From positions 183,793 to 223,252 of the forward strand of contig JAQGDQ010000384.1 in assembly GCA_030141605.1 (NCBI GenBank): a stretch of DNA of 39,460 bases, read 5' to 3'. The notes under the pieces were generated by a model. That model searched no databases. It worked only from the letters and a program-made list of their open reading frames with translations, and had not been told where the DNA came from. This document shows positions 7,089 to 15,290 of the stretch, one piece after another. The position numbers and the translations under genes were made by a program. Source of the DNA: Tubiluchus corallicola (Eukaryota > Priapulida > Priapulimorpha > Priapulimorphida > Tubiluchidae). Numbering within the stretch: position 1 is the stretch's first letter; each line of letters opens with the position of its first letter.

Positions 7089-8370
7089 CTCTTTTGGATT
7101 GTAATGAGGAAAAAACCTCGTTTAACCTATATTTTTTACGAATTTCTCTAAACTTGTTAATTTGTGGATATCCTTTTTCAAAAACTTCTTTTGATACTCT
7201 AACATCTTTCGAAAGGTAAATTCTCCCCTTATGTTTTAAAACAATTTCATCTAATCTATCTAACAGTTCAAATAACCCCTTTTCAATTTTAAAATCGAGA
7301 GCTAAACTATACCCTTCAAGAGGAAAAGATAAGTAATTCCTATTTTTCTTTCCGTATAGTTTTAATACTGCAAGAAACGAACCTTTACCAGAGTTTGAAA
7401 TCTCGTTAAGAATAGATTTTAAACCCTCAAAACTTTCTTGTTTAGGTAAGATAAACTGATATTGAGTGAATCCTTTTTTTCCATAGATTCTATTCCAATT
7501 TCTAATTGAATCTAAAGGGAAGAAAAATGAATCAAATTCTACTTTTTGAAATGAAATTTTCTTAAATACTCTATTGTAGTATAAAAAATTGAAAATCTTA
7601 ACCGTTAGTGTATTAAGTGAAAATGAAGGAAAATTAAATGGAATATTTAATCTTTTTTTAGGGGAGTAATTTAAATCTCCATCGTCATCAAAATCCCCAC
7701 TCATAATTAAACTTCTACCTATTTTATCTCCCTTAGATAGACAATCAATCCAAGCAACAGAGTAAGGTTCATTTTTAATAGTTTCAAAAACCTCGAATGT
7801 CTCTTTAAGATTTTTTGTTTTAATGGTTTTTTGATTGATGTATATGGAGTTAATTTTTTTAAGTTGTAATTCTATTTCCAAAATAAATCCAGTAAGTCCC
7901 ATCCCTCCACATGTTGAAAAAAACAAATCTTGATTTTCCTCTCTACTACATTTTAAAATTTTTCCTGAAGGTAATAGTAAATTGAACCAGTTGACACACT
8001 CTGAAAAACAACCTTCAATATGATGGTTTTTCCCATGAATATCAGAGGCAATTGCACCACCAACAGTAATTAATTTGGTTCCAGGATTAACTTTTAAAAA
8101 CCATCCATTGGGAATAATTACTTCTATAATTTCACTAAGTAGAACTCCAGATTGAATTTTTAATAAACCTGAATTTTTTTTAAAAGAAAGGAAATGATTC
8201 CACTTCTTAAATCCGATAATATTTTCACTTAAACATGAATCACCATAAGACCTTCCATTTCCATATGGTATAGTTTTTCCTCTAAACAAACTAGATTTAT
8301 TATCAATATCAAAGTCATTATACTTTGAATTATGTTTAGGATAATTTCCCCAACTGTTCATTTCATTCAT
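7078..8370 (-). CDS. DprE1-like FAD oxidoreductase (polyprenyl-phospho-ribose 2'-oxidase)
   Basis: VAO-type flavoprotein of 430 residues, close to mycobacterial DprE1 (461). The FAD-binding part shows YGNGRSYGDSC near residue 37 and the hallmark GGAIASDIHGKNHH near 104-117, which is nearly the DprE1 signature. The C-terminal domain ends with the motif YLSKDVR, whose K388 aligns with the catalytic Lys418 of the Mycobacterium tuberculosis enzyme. At the position of its Cys387, the residue modified by benzothiazinones, this protein has Ala (A357 in YSLALDF). It would oxidise C2 of the ribose of polyprenyl-phospho-ribose as the first half of the epimerisation to arabinose. It lies 3 bases after the UbiA gene and overlaps the DprE2-like gene. 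Confidence 0.88.
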   Translation of the reverse strand: MNEMNSWGNYPKHNSKYNDFDIDNKSSLFRGKTIPYGNGRSYGDSCLSENIIGFKKWNHFLSFKKNSGLLKIQSGVLLSEIIEVIIPNGWFLKVNPGTKLITVGGAIASDIHGKNHHIEGCFSECVNWFNLLLPSGKILKCSREENQDLFFSTCGGMGLTGFILEIELQLKKINSIYINQKTIKTKNLKETFEVFETIKNEPYSVAWIDCLSKGDKIGRSLIMSGDFDDDGDLNYSPKKRLNIPFNFPSFSLNTLTVKIFNFLYYNRVFKKISFQKVEFDSFFFPLDSIRNWNRIYGKKGFTQYQFILPKQESFEGLKSILNEISNSGKGSFLAVLKLYGKKNRNYLSFPLEGYSLALDFKIEKGLFELLDRLDEIVLKHKGRIYLSKDVRVSKEVFEKGYPQINKFREIRKKYRLNEVFSSLQSKRVGI

Positions 8371-8373
8371 AAT

Positions 8374-9246
8374 CTATAATTTATATGAATAGATTATAAG
8401 GAAGAAAGTTAATCCCCATAGTAATAAGGTTATTTGAAGAAATTTGTCTTTAAAGAAGATTTTTATTGGAGAACCACTTTTGTTTTTAACATATGTAATT
8501 TGATTGTATCTAAATACACCTACTAGAACAAACAAAAAAGAAACAATTAAATATTTAGAAGGATACCGTGAAATTACACTTTCAGATGTAATAAATAACA
8601 AATAAGAAACTAGTAGAACAGAGGATATTATAGTTATTAACTTATCCATGTAATTTACAGTATATTCTGAAACCACTTTACGGTTTATTTTCTTTTTCAA
8701 TTCATATTGGTATACATCATCTCTTCTTTTGGTCACGGCAATAAAAAGAGAAAGGAGGAAAACCATTACAATCATCCATTGTGTTAATTCTACATTTCCA
8801 ATTTCACCTCCGATTAAAATTCTTATGACAAAACCAGTAGCGACAATTATAAAATCTACAATGGGTATTTGTTTTAGTTTTATAGAGTAGAGAAAATTTA
8901 ATATTATGTATAATATAGTAAGTAAAAAACTATCAAATGAAACATTCCAAATACTTATTAACCCCACTGACAAAAGACAAATCCCTAATATCATTGATTG
9001 TTTTACGGAAATTTTTCCTGAAGGAATTGGTCTGTTTCTTTTTTCTGGATGAATTTTGTCAAATTCTATATCAAAAATATCATTGATGATGTATATAAAA
9101 CTTGTAACCAATGAAAAACCAAGAGTAACATAAAATGTATTTGTGATTTTTATAGGGTTAAAAAATTCCCCAGAGAAAAAAAGGGGTAAAAAAATAAAAA
9201 GATTTTTAACCCAGTTATTAAGTCTAAAAAGTTTTACATAAATCAC
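8374..9246 (-). CDS. UbiA-family polyprenyl-phosphate phosphoribosyltransferase (DPPR synthase-like)
   Basis: Membrane prenyltransferase of 290 residues with about nine transmembrane helices. The start WVKNLFIFLPLFFSG and the motif NDIFDIEFDKIHPEKRNRP (N55, D56, D59, D63) are typical of the branch that includes decaprenyl-phosphate 5-phosphoribosyltransferase. The second acidic site is around TKRRDDVYQYE in the loop after helix six. It would transfer 5-phosphoribose from PRPP to a polyprenyl phosphate, the first committed step of the D-arabinose donor pathway. The only start at the family's usual position is GTG (9246-9244). An upstream ATG at 9248 runs straight into TGA. First gene of the five-gene operon; a decayed IS3 element sits about 50 bases upstream. 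Confidence 0.87.
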   Translation of the reverse strand: MIYVKLFRLNNWVKNLFIFLPLFFSGEFFNPIKITNTFYVTLGFSLVTSFIYIINDIFDIEFDKIHPEKRNRPIPSGKISVKQSMILGICLLSVGLISIWNVSFDSFLLTILYIILNFLYSIKLKQIPIVDFIIVATGFVIRILIGGEIGNVELTQWMIVMVFLLSLFIAVTKRRDDVYQYELKKKINRKVVSEYTVNYMDKLITIISSVLLVSYLLFITSESVISRYPSKYLIVSFLFVLVGVFRYNQITYVKNKSGSPIKIFFKDKFLQITLLLWGLTFFLIIYSYKL

Positions 9247-9250
9247 ATTT

Positions 9251-9258
9251 CAAAGGTA
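9251..9258 (-). promoter_or_regulatory. Candidate -7 box (TACCTTTG) directly before the arabinose operon
   Basis: On the minus strand TACCTTTG matches TAnnTTTG and ends only 5 bases before the GTG start of the UbiA gene. If used, the mRNA would begin at or next to the start codon, so the operon would be leaderless or nearly so. No clear -33 element is visible. The IS3 remnant begins 40 bases further upstream and may have replaced the native regulatory region. Confidence 0.35.
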
Positions 9259-9362
9259 AGAAAAGAAATGACATAACTGTAAATCTTCAGCTTAATTCGG
9301 ACAAATTGGTTTAAAAATTAAGAGAGACATTTCTTAAATTATAACCAATAAAAACGAATAAG

Positions 9363-9713
9363 ATGAAGGCAAAAAAACAGACTACCGAACAAAAGGTAAA
9401 AGAGATTAAGAGACACACGAGGAAGAAGTAATCAGCTGAAGAAAAAATCAGGATTGTACTAGAGGGCATGCGTGGCGAATATAGCATTGCCGAGTTATGC
9501 CTAAAAGAAGGCATCAACGCGAACCTTTATTACAAGTGGAGTAAAGATTTTATGGAAGCTGGCAAAAAACGCCTTGCAGGTGACATTAAACGGGAAGCTA
9601 CATCGGGCGAAGTAAACGGTTTAAAGAACGAGAACCACGACCTAAAGCAGCTTTTAGCAGAGTTGAGTTTGGAAGTACGCATGCTTAAAAAAAGCTTAAC
9701 TGGAACCGTGTAA
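9363..9713 (+). pseudogene. IS3-family orfA (helix-turn-helix subunit) with an internal stop
   Basis: The frame starts at ATG 9363 and meets TAA at 9429-9431, then continues without interruption to the stop at 9711-9713. The stop falls in KTRKKxSAEEKIRIVLEG, where relatives have Tyr, so one base change created it. The remainder shows the helix-turn-helix (YSIAELCLKEGINANLYYKW) and the leucine-rich coiled coil (LKNENHDLKQLLAELSLEV) of IS3 OrfA proteins. Confidence 0.85.
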
Positions 9714-9724
9714 CTTATAAATAT

Positions 9725-10695
9725 ATGAGACGAAGCGCCAGTGAAAAGATGGAAATTATCCGTATTGTTCAAGATTCGGAATTCGGAGTTAAGCGCACAC
9801 TTGAAGAACTTGACATCAGCCGAAGTACCTTTTACGAGTGGTACAAACGCTTCCTTGAGGGAGGATATGATGCACTCAAGCCCAAGCCGGTAAAACGCAA
9901 AAAGTTCTGGGACAAGATATCCAACAAAGAACGAGAACTGGTTTTAGACACCGCTTTGTAACGTACAGACTTATCGCCTAGGGAACTAGCCCACCACATC
10001 ACCGACCATCAAAAGTGGTTTATCAGCGAATCCAGCGTATATCGGATTCTCAAAGAGCAAGTGCTAATCACATCTCCTGCGTGGCTTTTAATGGCTGCAT
10101 CCGATGAGTTTAAAGATAAGACCACGCGTGTGCACCAGCAATGGCAAACCGATTTCACCTACTTTAAAATCATTGGATGGGGCTGGTATTATTTGGCTAC
10201 CGTAATGGAGATTATTCAAGTTATATCGTCACCTGGGAGCTTTGCCAAAGCATTGAGTCGGCCGATGCCAAGCATGTTATTCAAAAGGCTTTACATACGG
10301 CCAAAATACCTGCAGGCGATTGTCCCAGGTTACTCTCCGATAATGGAGCGTGCTACATATCAAACGAGTTTCAAAGCTTTTTAAAAGATACCAAAATGGG
10401 ACATGTACGTGGAGCCCCATACCACCCTCAAACATAAGGGGAAATTGAGCGTTACCACCGCACCATGAAAAATCAGGTAAAGTTGGATAATTACTACTTT
10501 CCTGATGAACTAAGGACGGTTCTACAGGAGTTTGTAGATAATTACAACAACCACCGGTATCATGAATCACTCAAGAATGTTACACCTGCCGACGTGTATT
10601 TTGGAAGGCAAAAACAGGTACTGGGCAATCGTGAAAACATTAAAATAAAAACGCTAAATGAAAGAAGAAAAAGGAATCAGAAAATCGCAGTGTAG
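9725..10695 (+). pseudogene. IS3-family orfB (DDE integrase subunit) with two stops and a frameshift
   Basis: The gene is readable from ATG 9725 to TAG 10693-10695 but carries three lesions: TAA at 9959-9961, loss of one base near 10209 after YYLATVM, and TAA at 10435-10437 in HPQT-x-GEIERYH, where relatives have Gln. The catalytic residues survive in the fragments: first Asp in WQTDFTYF, second Asp in LLSDNGACY, Glu in GEIERYH. An N-terminal helix-turn-helix (RTLEELDISRSTFYEWYKRF) is present. No active product is expected. Confidence 0.88.
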
Positions 10696-10823
10696 CACTT
10701 TTGATTTATTGAAAACTCTGCGAGTTTCGAACAAGTCAACAGTGAATTATCATCACCATAAAAAAGAGAATTTGAATTATAAAACTATTTCTTAACTTTA
10801 AGCATCAATTTGTCCAATAAGTT

Positions 10824-11009
10824 TTGAAGTTAAACAGTACTCATCAAACCTTAAAATCATTCGAAAGAAAGAACTGGATAAAACCAAACAGATTTAAGAA
10901 TAGAAACTATTATACCTCAGATTCTATCTTAACCTGTATTCACAAACAAATACCTTTTGGTAGAACTACAATCTATCAAAATGAAGAATGGGAAGGTATA
11001 TGGGGTTAA
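10824..11009 (+). pseudogene. 3' fragment of an unknown island gene cut by the IS3 element
   Basis: A frame running from the right end of the IS3 remnant to TAA 11007-11009 has only a TTG as possible start. Its translation looks protein-like: KSFERKNWIKPNRFKNRNYY then TSDSILTCIHKQIPFGRTTI. The NWIKP...RNYYTSDSI part recalls the wing of MerR/excisionase-type DNA-binding proteins, but this is weak. It is most simply the tail of a gene whose front was removed when the element inserted. Confidence 0.35.
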
Positions 11010-11158
11010 GGGGTTAATTAATAACATCTCTATCAAAATACATTTTTTAAACTTTTTGATATATATACTTACACACACAACTCAAGTAGTATATCACTAT
11101 ACACTTAACACTCGTTTGTTTTTTCATTGAATTAAACAAATTTCCATTAGAGAATTAG

Positions 11159-11182
11159 CCACCATGTAAATGGTGGTTTTTT
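11159..11182 (+). terminator. Intrinsic terminator near the right end of the island
   Basis: A perfect 7-bp stem (CCACCAT with ATGGTGG) and a 4-base loop are followed by six T. It would stop transcription coming from the island before the miaB leader. Confidence 0.75.
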
Positions 11183-11224
11183 CGTTTATATCACCCCCAT
11201 CATGACATTTTGTCATTTTATGAT

Positions 11225-11232
11225 TATCTTTG
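11225..11232 (+). promoter_or_regulatory. Candidate -7 box (TATCTTTG) for miaB
   Basis: TAnnTTTG match downstream of the terminator at 11159-11182, leaving a leader of about 140 bases before the TTG start. The 20 bases from here (TATCTTTGTATTCGAATT) resemble the region around the integrase box at 99-106 (TATCTTTGATTATTCGGAAT), suggesting the two ends of the island share a promoter segment. Confidence 0.4.
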
Positions 11233-11288
11233 TATTCGAATTATTTTAAGAATCAATTTTGGAATGTATTTTGAAAAATAATTTAAGG

Positions 11289-11359
11289 TTCCCCCCAAGG
11301 TTGGGAGGAAGATAAAAATTATGAAAAAGATAAATTAGAGTTTCCCCCCATCGGAAACT
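11289..11359 (+). other. Two C-run hairpins in the miaB leader
   Basis: The first hairpin, TTCCCCCCAA with TTGGGAGGAA, spans 11289-11310 with one mismatch. The second, AGTTTCC with GGAAACT, spans 11339-11359 with a 7-base loop of CCCCATC. Neither is followed by a T run. A third C run with the same TTTCCCCCCAT core lies at 11436-11446 inside the predicted coding sequence. They may be recombinase-binding or RNA structures; no known riboswitch is recognised. Confidence 0.35.
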
Positions 11360-11377
11360 TTTAAAAAGAATAAAAGT

Positions 11378-12835
11378 TTGAATACAAAGGAGTTAAATAT
11401 CAAGGAAAAACAAGGAAAACCAATTTCCTCCCATGTTTCCCCCCATAAAAATCCAAACCAATATAATGGAGAACCTATTGTAAATCAAAAAGATACAACT
11501 AAAAACCCCAATCCTAAACAAGTATATATAGAGACATATGGCTGCCAGATGAACATTGCTGACAGTGAGGTCGCTGCAGCCATACTTGGCAACTATGGAT
11601 ATGAAATAGCCGACACACATAAGGATGCTGAAGTAATATTAATCAACACTTGTTCGGTCAGGGACAATGCAGAGCAGCGGGTTTGGGGAAGGCTAAATCT
11701 CTTCAAAAGTTACAAAAAGGAGAGGCCAGAATTGCTTATAGGCCTTATTGGTTGTATGGCAGAAAGAATAGGTAATGATCTGTTGAATAGCAACTTAGTT
11801 GACTTAGTCGCCGGGCCGGATGCGTATAGAGATCTGCCCTACCTTATTGATAAAGCGCAGCGAGGAGAAGATGCAATTAACATAAAGCTGGCCGGTAATG
11901 AAACTTACGACTCAATTATTCCAAAACGTCCTGGAGATAAAAAAATATCGGGCTTTGTTTCTATAACAAGAGGATGTAATAATTTTTGCACATATTGTAT
12001 TGTTCCTTACACCCGCGGGCGTGAGCGTAGCCGTAATCCCAAAGATATTATTAATGAAATAGAGGACCTGATCAGGCGTGGTTATAAAGAAGTTACACTG
12101 CTGGGGCAAAATGTTAACTCTTATAAGTGGTATCCTAGCAGACAAAAAAAAGTAGAGCGATTTCCTGATTTACTAAGTATGGTAGCGAAAATTGACCCCG
12201 CTATTAGAATAAGGTTTACTACATCACATCCAAAAGACTTATCAAATAAACTGCTGCATACTATTGCAGGGCATTCTAATATCTGCAATCATATTCATCT
12301 GCCTGTGCAGTCGGGAAGTTCGCGAATACTGGAAAAGATGAACCGTAAGTATACCCGAGAATGGTATATGAAACGGGTAGAAGCAATTCGTAAAATAATC
12401 CCGGGATGCGGTATCTCTACTGATATATTTTGTGGGTTCTGCTCCGAAACGGAGGCAGAGCATAAAGAGACGCTATCTCTAATGGAGTGGGTGCAATTTG
12501 ATACTGCTTTCATGTTTAAATACTCTGAACGCCCCGGAACATACGCTCACAAACATTATAAAGATGATATTATAGAGGAAATAAAATCCCAAAGACTAAA
12601 AGAGATAATTGCCTTACAAAGTTGTATCTCTATGAAAAGTAATAGAAAGGATATCGGTAAAACTTTTGAGGTACTGATAGAAGGTATCTCGAAAAAGAGT
12701 GAAAGTGAATATTTTGGAAGAACATCCCAAAATAAAATAGTTGTTTTCCCCAAAGGCAAGTTAAAGTTTGGAGAGTATACCCTTGTGAAAGTAAATAACT
12801 GTACTCAAACTACCCTTATAGGAGAGGTTTGTTAA
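11378..12835 (+). CDS. miaB: tRNA-2-methylthio-N6-dimethylallyladenosine synthase
   Basis: Radical-SAM methylthiotransferase acting on A37 of tRNAs. The N-terminal MTTase domain carries three cluster cysteines: C56 (YGCQMN), C92 (NTCSVRDNAE) and C126 (GCMAER). The radical-SAM motif is RGCNNFCTYC (C200, C204, C207). The C-terminal part (about 415-485) fits a TRAM domain. The core starts at about residue 48 (QVYIETYGCQ). The preceding 47 residues are low-complexity Asn/Lys/Gln/Pro unlike the body of the protein. The only standard start before the conserved region is TTG 11378, because no in-frame ATG occurs until residue 58, inside the fold. The 5' end therefore appears to be replaced or extended by island sequence. 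The catalytic part is complete. Confidence 0.95.
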   Translation: MNTKELNIKEKQGKPISSHVSPHKNPNQYNGEPIVNQKDTTKNPNPKQVYIETYGCQMNIADSEVAAAILGNYGYEIADTHKDAEVILINTCSVRDNAEQRVWGRLNLFKSYKKERPELLIGLIGCMAERIGNDLLNSNLVDLVAGPDAYRDLPYLIDKAQRGEDAINIKLAGNETYDSIIPKRPGDKKISGFVSITRGCNNFCTYCIVPYTRGRERSRNPKDIINEIEDLIRRGYKEVTLLGQNVNSYKWYPSRQKKVERFPDLLSMVAKIDPAIRIRFTTSHPKDLSNKLLHTIAGHSNICNHIHLPVQSGSSRILEKMNRKYTREWYMKRVEAIRKIIPGCGISTDIFCGFCSETEAEHKETLSLMEWVQFDTAFMFKYSERPGTYAHKHYKDDIIEEIKSQRLKEIIALQSCISMKSNRKDIGKTFEVLIEGISKKSESEYFGRTSQNKIVVFPKGKLKFGEYTLVKVNNCTQTTLIGEVC

Positions 12836-12872
12836 GGAAGCTAAGCCTTGTAAAGGGAAGAGTAACTAAAAA

Positions 12873-12907
12873 AAATCCGGTACAGACAAATACCGGATTT
12901 CTTTTTA
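12873..12907. terminator. Bidirectional terminator between miaB and the convergent lipoprotein gene
   Basis: A perfect 10-bp stem (AAATCCGGTA with TACCGGATTT) has an 8-base loop. T-rich sequence follows on the plus strand and a run of A precedes it, giving T on the minus strand. It serves both converging genes. Confidence 0.88.
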
Positions 12908-12924
12908 GTTCTAAATCTTTACCA

Positions 12925-14676
12925 CTATTCAACTATTGACTTAAAATCAGCCTCTTCTAAATACTTTGCAAACTCTAAGTCCTTCTTAGCTGTTTCTTTT
13001 AGCGAACTGTCTTTTGCAACTGCTGTCTTAAGGTTTTCGTACAACAGGCTTGCCTTAGCGGTCCGAGCACCTATAACAGCTTTTAGATAAGAAACATTAG
13101 CAGTCTCTTCTTCAATATTATTAAGAATTTTGAGAGCTTCATTATTATTGCCCTTCATCATTTGAGCAAGAGCACTATTTACACTCTCAATATCTCCATA
13201 GTAATTGGCAGATGTATTATAGTCAGCTTTCATATAGCTTACTAACCCCATGTTTTGATCAACAGCTTCTCCTGCTCCGCTGGCGCCACCAAGCAACTCC
13301 TCCGCTTTTTTGAGATCGTTATTTTTGAGGGCAACTGCTCCAAGGTTATTTTTAACAACAGGGTTGCCTTGGCTTAGCTCATCAGCTTTTTCAAAAAGAG
13401 ATGTGGCATTCGAAAGGTCATCTTGCTTAAAGAATATAAGTCCCAGGTTGTTGTATCCTCTCCAATCATCAGAATATGCACTTATGAAGCTGCTATAAAT
13501 AGCTTTTTTCTTCTCAAGATCTTCAGTCAATTTTGCAGCATATAACAACTCTGCCTGATTTAATTGAGAAGGATCACTGTTGGCCAATTCAGTAATCTCA
13601 TTATCAGTTTTACCAATTACCTCAATATTTGCAGTAATTTTTGCACGGCGCAATTTGGGTAATATATCGTCGGCAAGTGCAGTAAAGGCTTCTGAAAGGT
13701 TACGTATCTCACGCTCACGCACTTCAGGATCAGTATGCATAGATAGAACACGAAGAATAAGTTCCTTATCCTGAATAGCGGACTGCTCAACCAATGTTTT
13801 AAACCCTTCCCAGTCTTCAGGGGTGTATTTTGAAGTTAGCTCTACATCAACCTTACTTCTCTGTATACTTTTGCTAACAGCATTTGCTGCAGAAACTTCA
13901 CGTTTTTGAGAAAGGTTGTCATTAAAATCAAGTTCACCATCTGGCGATGCATAAGCTAATACTTCTACTCCCTTAAGCTCTGTACGCTCAGCCTCAAAAG
14001 CATCTTTTATATACTTATTAAGCTGGGTCATCTCCTCTTTTTTCACTTCTCTTCCACGAACATAAGAGCTATTGATAAGGTACATTAAATCCGCCTTATA
14101 ACTATCAGGAACAATTCGCTGGAACGCATCAATTGTGGGATCATAAATACCTGTCATATTTTCCTCTTTCTGAATTCCTTCCATAGGGGTAGGAGAGTTT
14201 TCAAAAAGGGTTGATGTCACAATCACACCATCAGCAATCTTTAATGGTGGAAACTTCTCTGTTTTTTTACCCGATTTTGCAACAATATGGAGTTCTAAAT
14301 CCGAATCATGCATCCCATCCACGAAAGGGACAGAACCTGAGTAAGAAAAGCTACCTCCACTCGCATAGCTTATAACCGTAGCGTTGCCATCCACACTTTC
14401 TCCTTGTAAAGTGTAAGGTTCATAAGCAGCCTCACCACCTTCATACTTTAAAACAGGGGTAGCTTCCATTGTTATATCCTTCAAAAAATATTTTCCGGGA
14501 ACACGCCCCTCAATAGCAACTTCAACATTTCCCCCGTGAGCCTCAAGAACTTCAGGTGTTACGTTGTAGGCAATTTTGCTTGCGTTGTTTTTCATCTTGC
14601 TAAGGCTTGAACAGCTACTTAAAAGGACAGCGCCCAAGAAAAAGATGATAGCAGGTTTTAAAGTAATCTTCTTCAT
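12925..14676 (-). CDS. Outer-membrane lipoprotein with OmpA-like and TPR regions
   Basis: A lipoprotein signal peptide ends at LLSSC (lipidated C22). Residues about 30-180 are beta-rich. Residues about 195-365 contain VLAYASPDGELDFNDNLSQK, the pattern of OmpA-C-like peptidoglycan-binding domains (a strand, then N/D and an R/K-rich helix), but degenerate. From about residue 385 to the end are tetratricopeptide repeats (GYNNLGLIFFKQDDLSNATS, then VKNNLGAVALKNNDLKKAEE). Proteins of this build are common in Bacteroidales and are thought to sit on the periplasmic side of the outer membrane. The precise role is unknown. It is monocistronic, with its own candidate promoter at 14743-14750 and a shared terminator with miaB. 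Confidence 0.75.
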   Translation of the reverse strand: MKKITLKPAIIFFLGAVLLSSCSSLSKMKNNASKIAYNVTPEVLEAHGGNVEVAIEGRVPGKYFLKDITMEATPVLKYEGGEAAYEPYTLQGESVDGNATVISYASGGSFSYSGSVPFVDGMHDSDLELHIVAKSGKKTEKFPPLKIADGVIVTSTLFENSPTPMEGIQKEENMTGIYDPTIDAFQRIVPDSYKADLMYLINSSYVRGREVKKEEMTQLNKYIKDAFEAERTELKGVEVLAYASPDGELDFNDNLSQKREVSAANAVSKSIQRSKVDVELTSKYTPEDWEGFKTLVEQSAIQDKELILRVLSMHTDPEVREREIRNLSEAFTALADDILPKLRRAKITANIEVIGKTDNEITELANSDPSQLNQAELLYAAKLTEDLEKKKAIYSSFISAYSDDWRGYNNLGLIFFKQDDLSNATSLFEKADELSQGNPVVKNNLGAVALKNNDLKKAEELLGGASGAGEAVDQNMGLVSYMKADYNTSANYYGDIESVNSALAQMMKGNNNEALKILNNIEEETANVSYLKAVIGARTAKASLLYENLKTAVAKDSSLKETAKKDLEFAKYLEEADFKSIVE

Positions 14677-14742
14677 GATGAATTATTAATTTTTAATTTC
14701 AGAACCAAACTTAAGTGCTCTCTTTTGGCAGATAAGCTAGCA

Positions 14743-14750
14743 CAAAAGTA
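14743..14750 (-). promoter_or_regulatory. Candidate -7 box (TACTTTTG) for the TPR/OmpA-like lipoprotein
   Basis: On the minus strand TACTTTTG fits TAnnTTTG and lies about 67 bases before the ATG at 14676. A good -33 TTTG is not seen. Confidence 0.45.
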
Positions 14751-14890
14751 TAATCTTTTGTTAATTAAAGAAAAGTTTTATTACTTTTTTTTATATTATT
14801 ATCTTATAAAATTCAACTTCTAAGTCTTTTTACCAAGTGCTCTACCTATTAAAATTTACAAGAACGTAGTTTAATCAAATTTAGATTTAG

Positions 14891-15020
14891 ATCTTTTCAA
14901 GGTAAGAGGCTTGGTTCAGATTGAGGCAAAAGGTTAATAAAATCCCACAGTTTATCAATGAAGATAGAGACTTTGGAGCTCCGGCAAAAACTATTTTAAC
15001 AAAAAATGCGCTTTGCAAAG
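14891..15020 (+). repeat. Dispersed repeat, copy A
   Basis: About 130 bases beginning with a variant of CCTTTGCAAGG (CTTTTCAAGG). The conserved core TTGGTTCAGATTGAGG is near the start, and the copy ends with CTTTGCAAAG. It lies in the long gap between the lipoprotein gene and asnB. Between it and copy B (15030-15285) is further degenerate sequence with no gene; part of it may be a third, badly decayed copy. Confidence 0.75.
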
Positions 15021-15290
15021 ATCCGGTATTGAAACCTACCCCTCCTTTAAACTTATTAGCAGTAGAGAAAAAGCACATAGGCAGATTATATCTCAAAAAA
15101 CTTAACCATCTTTTAATAAAAGGCAGTTTAACACAGTGTTATATACGCTGCAAGAACAGGTAGTACCCATAACTGCTCAGCTTGGATTTGGAATAAAAAC
15201 CCTCGGACTTAAATTAAAAACAGGATGGAAAGAGAGTAGAAAATTCAATAACATTTTTCAAAATAGTACCTTTGAGCTGTATTAGTTGGA

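Larger units (their letters stand above)
9298..10816 (+). mobile_element. IS3-family insertion sequence, decayed
   Basis: Two consecutive transposase frames (orfA and orfB) lie between imperfect terminal inverted repeats. The left end begins CGGACAAATTGGT at about 9298. The right end finishes with AGCATCAATTTGTCCA at 10816, whose reverse complement TGGACAAATTGATGC matches it, with similarity extending about 25 bases inward. No convincing target duplication is visible. Both frames are broken. Composition is closer to the host chromosome than to the A+T-rich island. Confidence 0.85.

Noticed and set aside
7078-8370. Generic FAD-linked oxidase (e.g. sugar lactone oxidase)
   Set aside because: The GGAIASDIHGKNHH signature, the catalytic Lys motif and the partner SDR plus UbiA genes point specifically to the DprE1 type.
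11289-11359. Riboswitch or attenuator in the miaB leader
   Set aside because: The hairpins lack a T run and do not resemble a known aptamer; kept only as an unexplained structure.
1-11450. Assembly chimera as explanation for the composition change at miaB
   Set aside because: Not excluded, but two host-like insertion sequences of different ages sit inside the A+T-rich part and the boundary coincides with a gene's 5' end and a shared motif near int, all of which fit a resident island better.
14921-15163. 80-codon plus-strand frame between the lipoprotein gene and asnB
   Set aside because: It begins at a TTG inside repeat copy A, has no domain or promoter, and is explained by the repeat and flanking debris.
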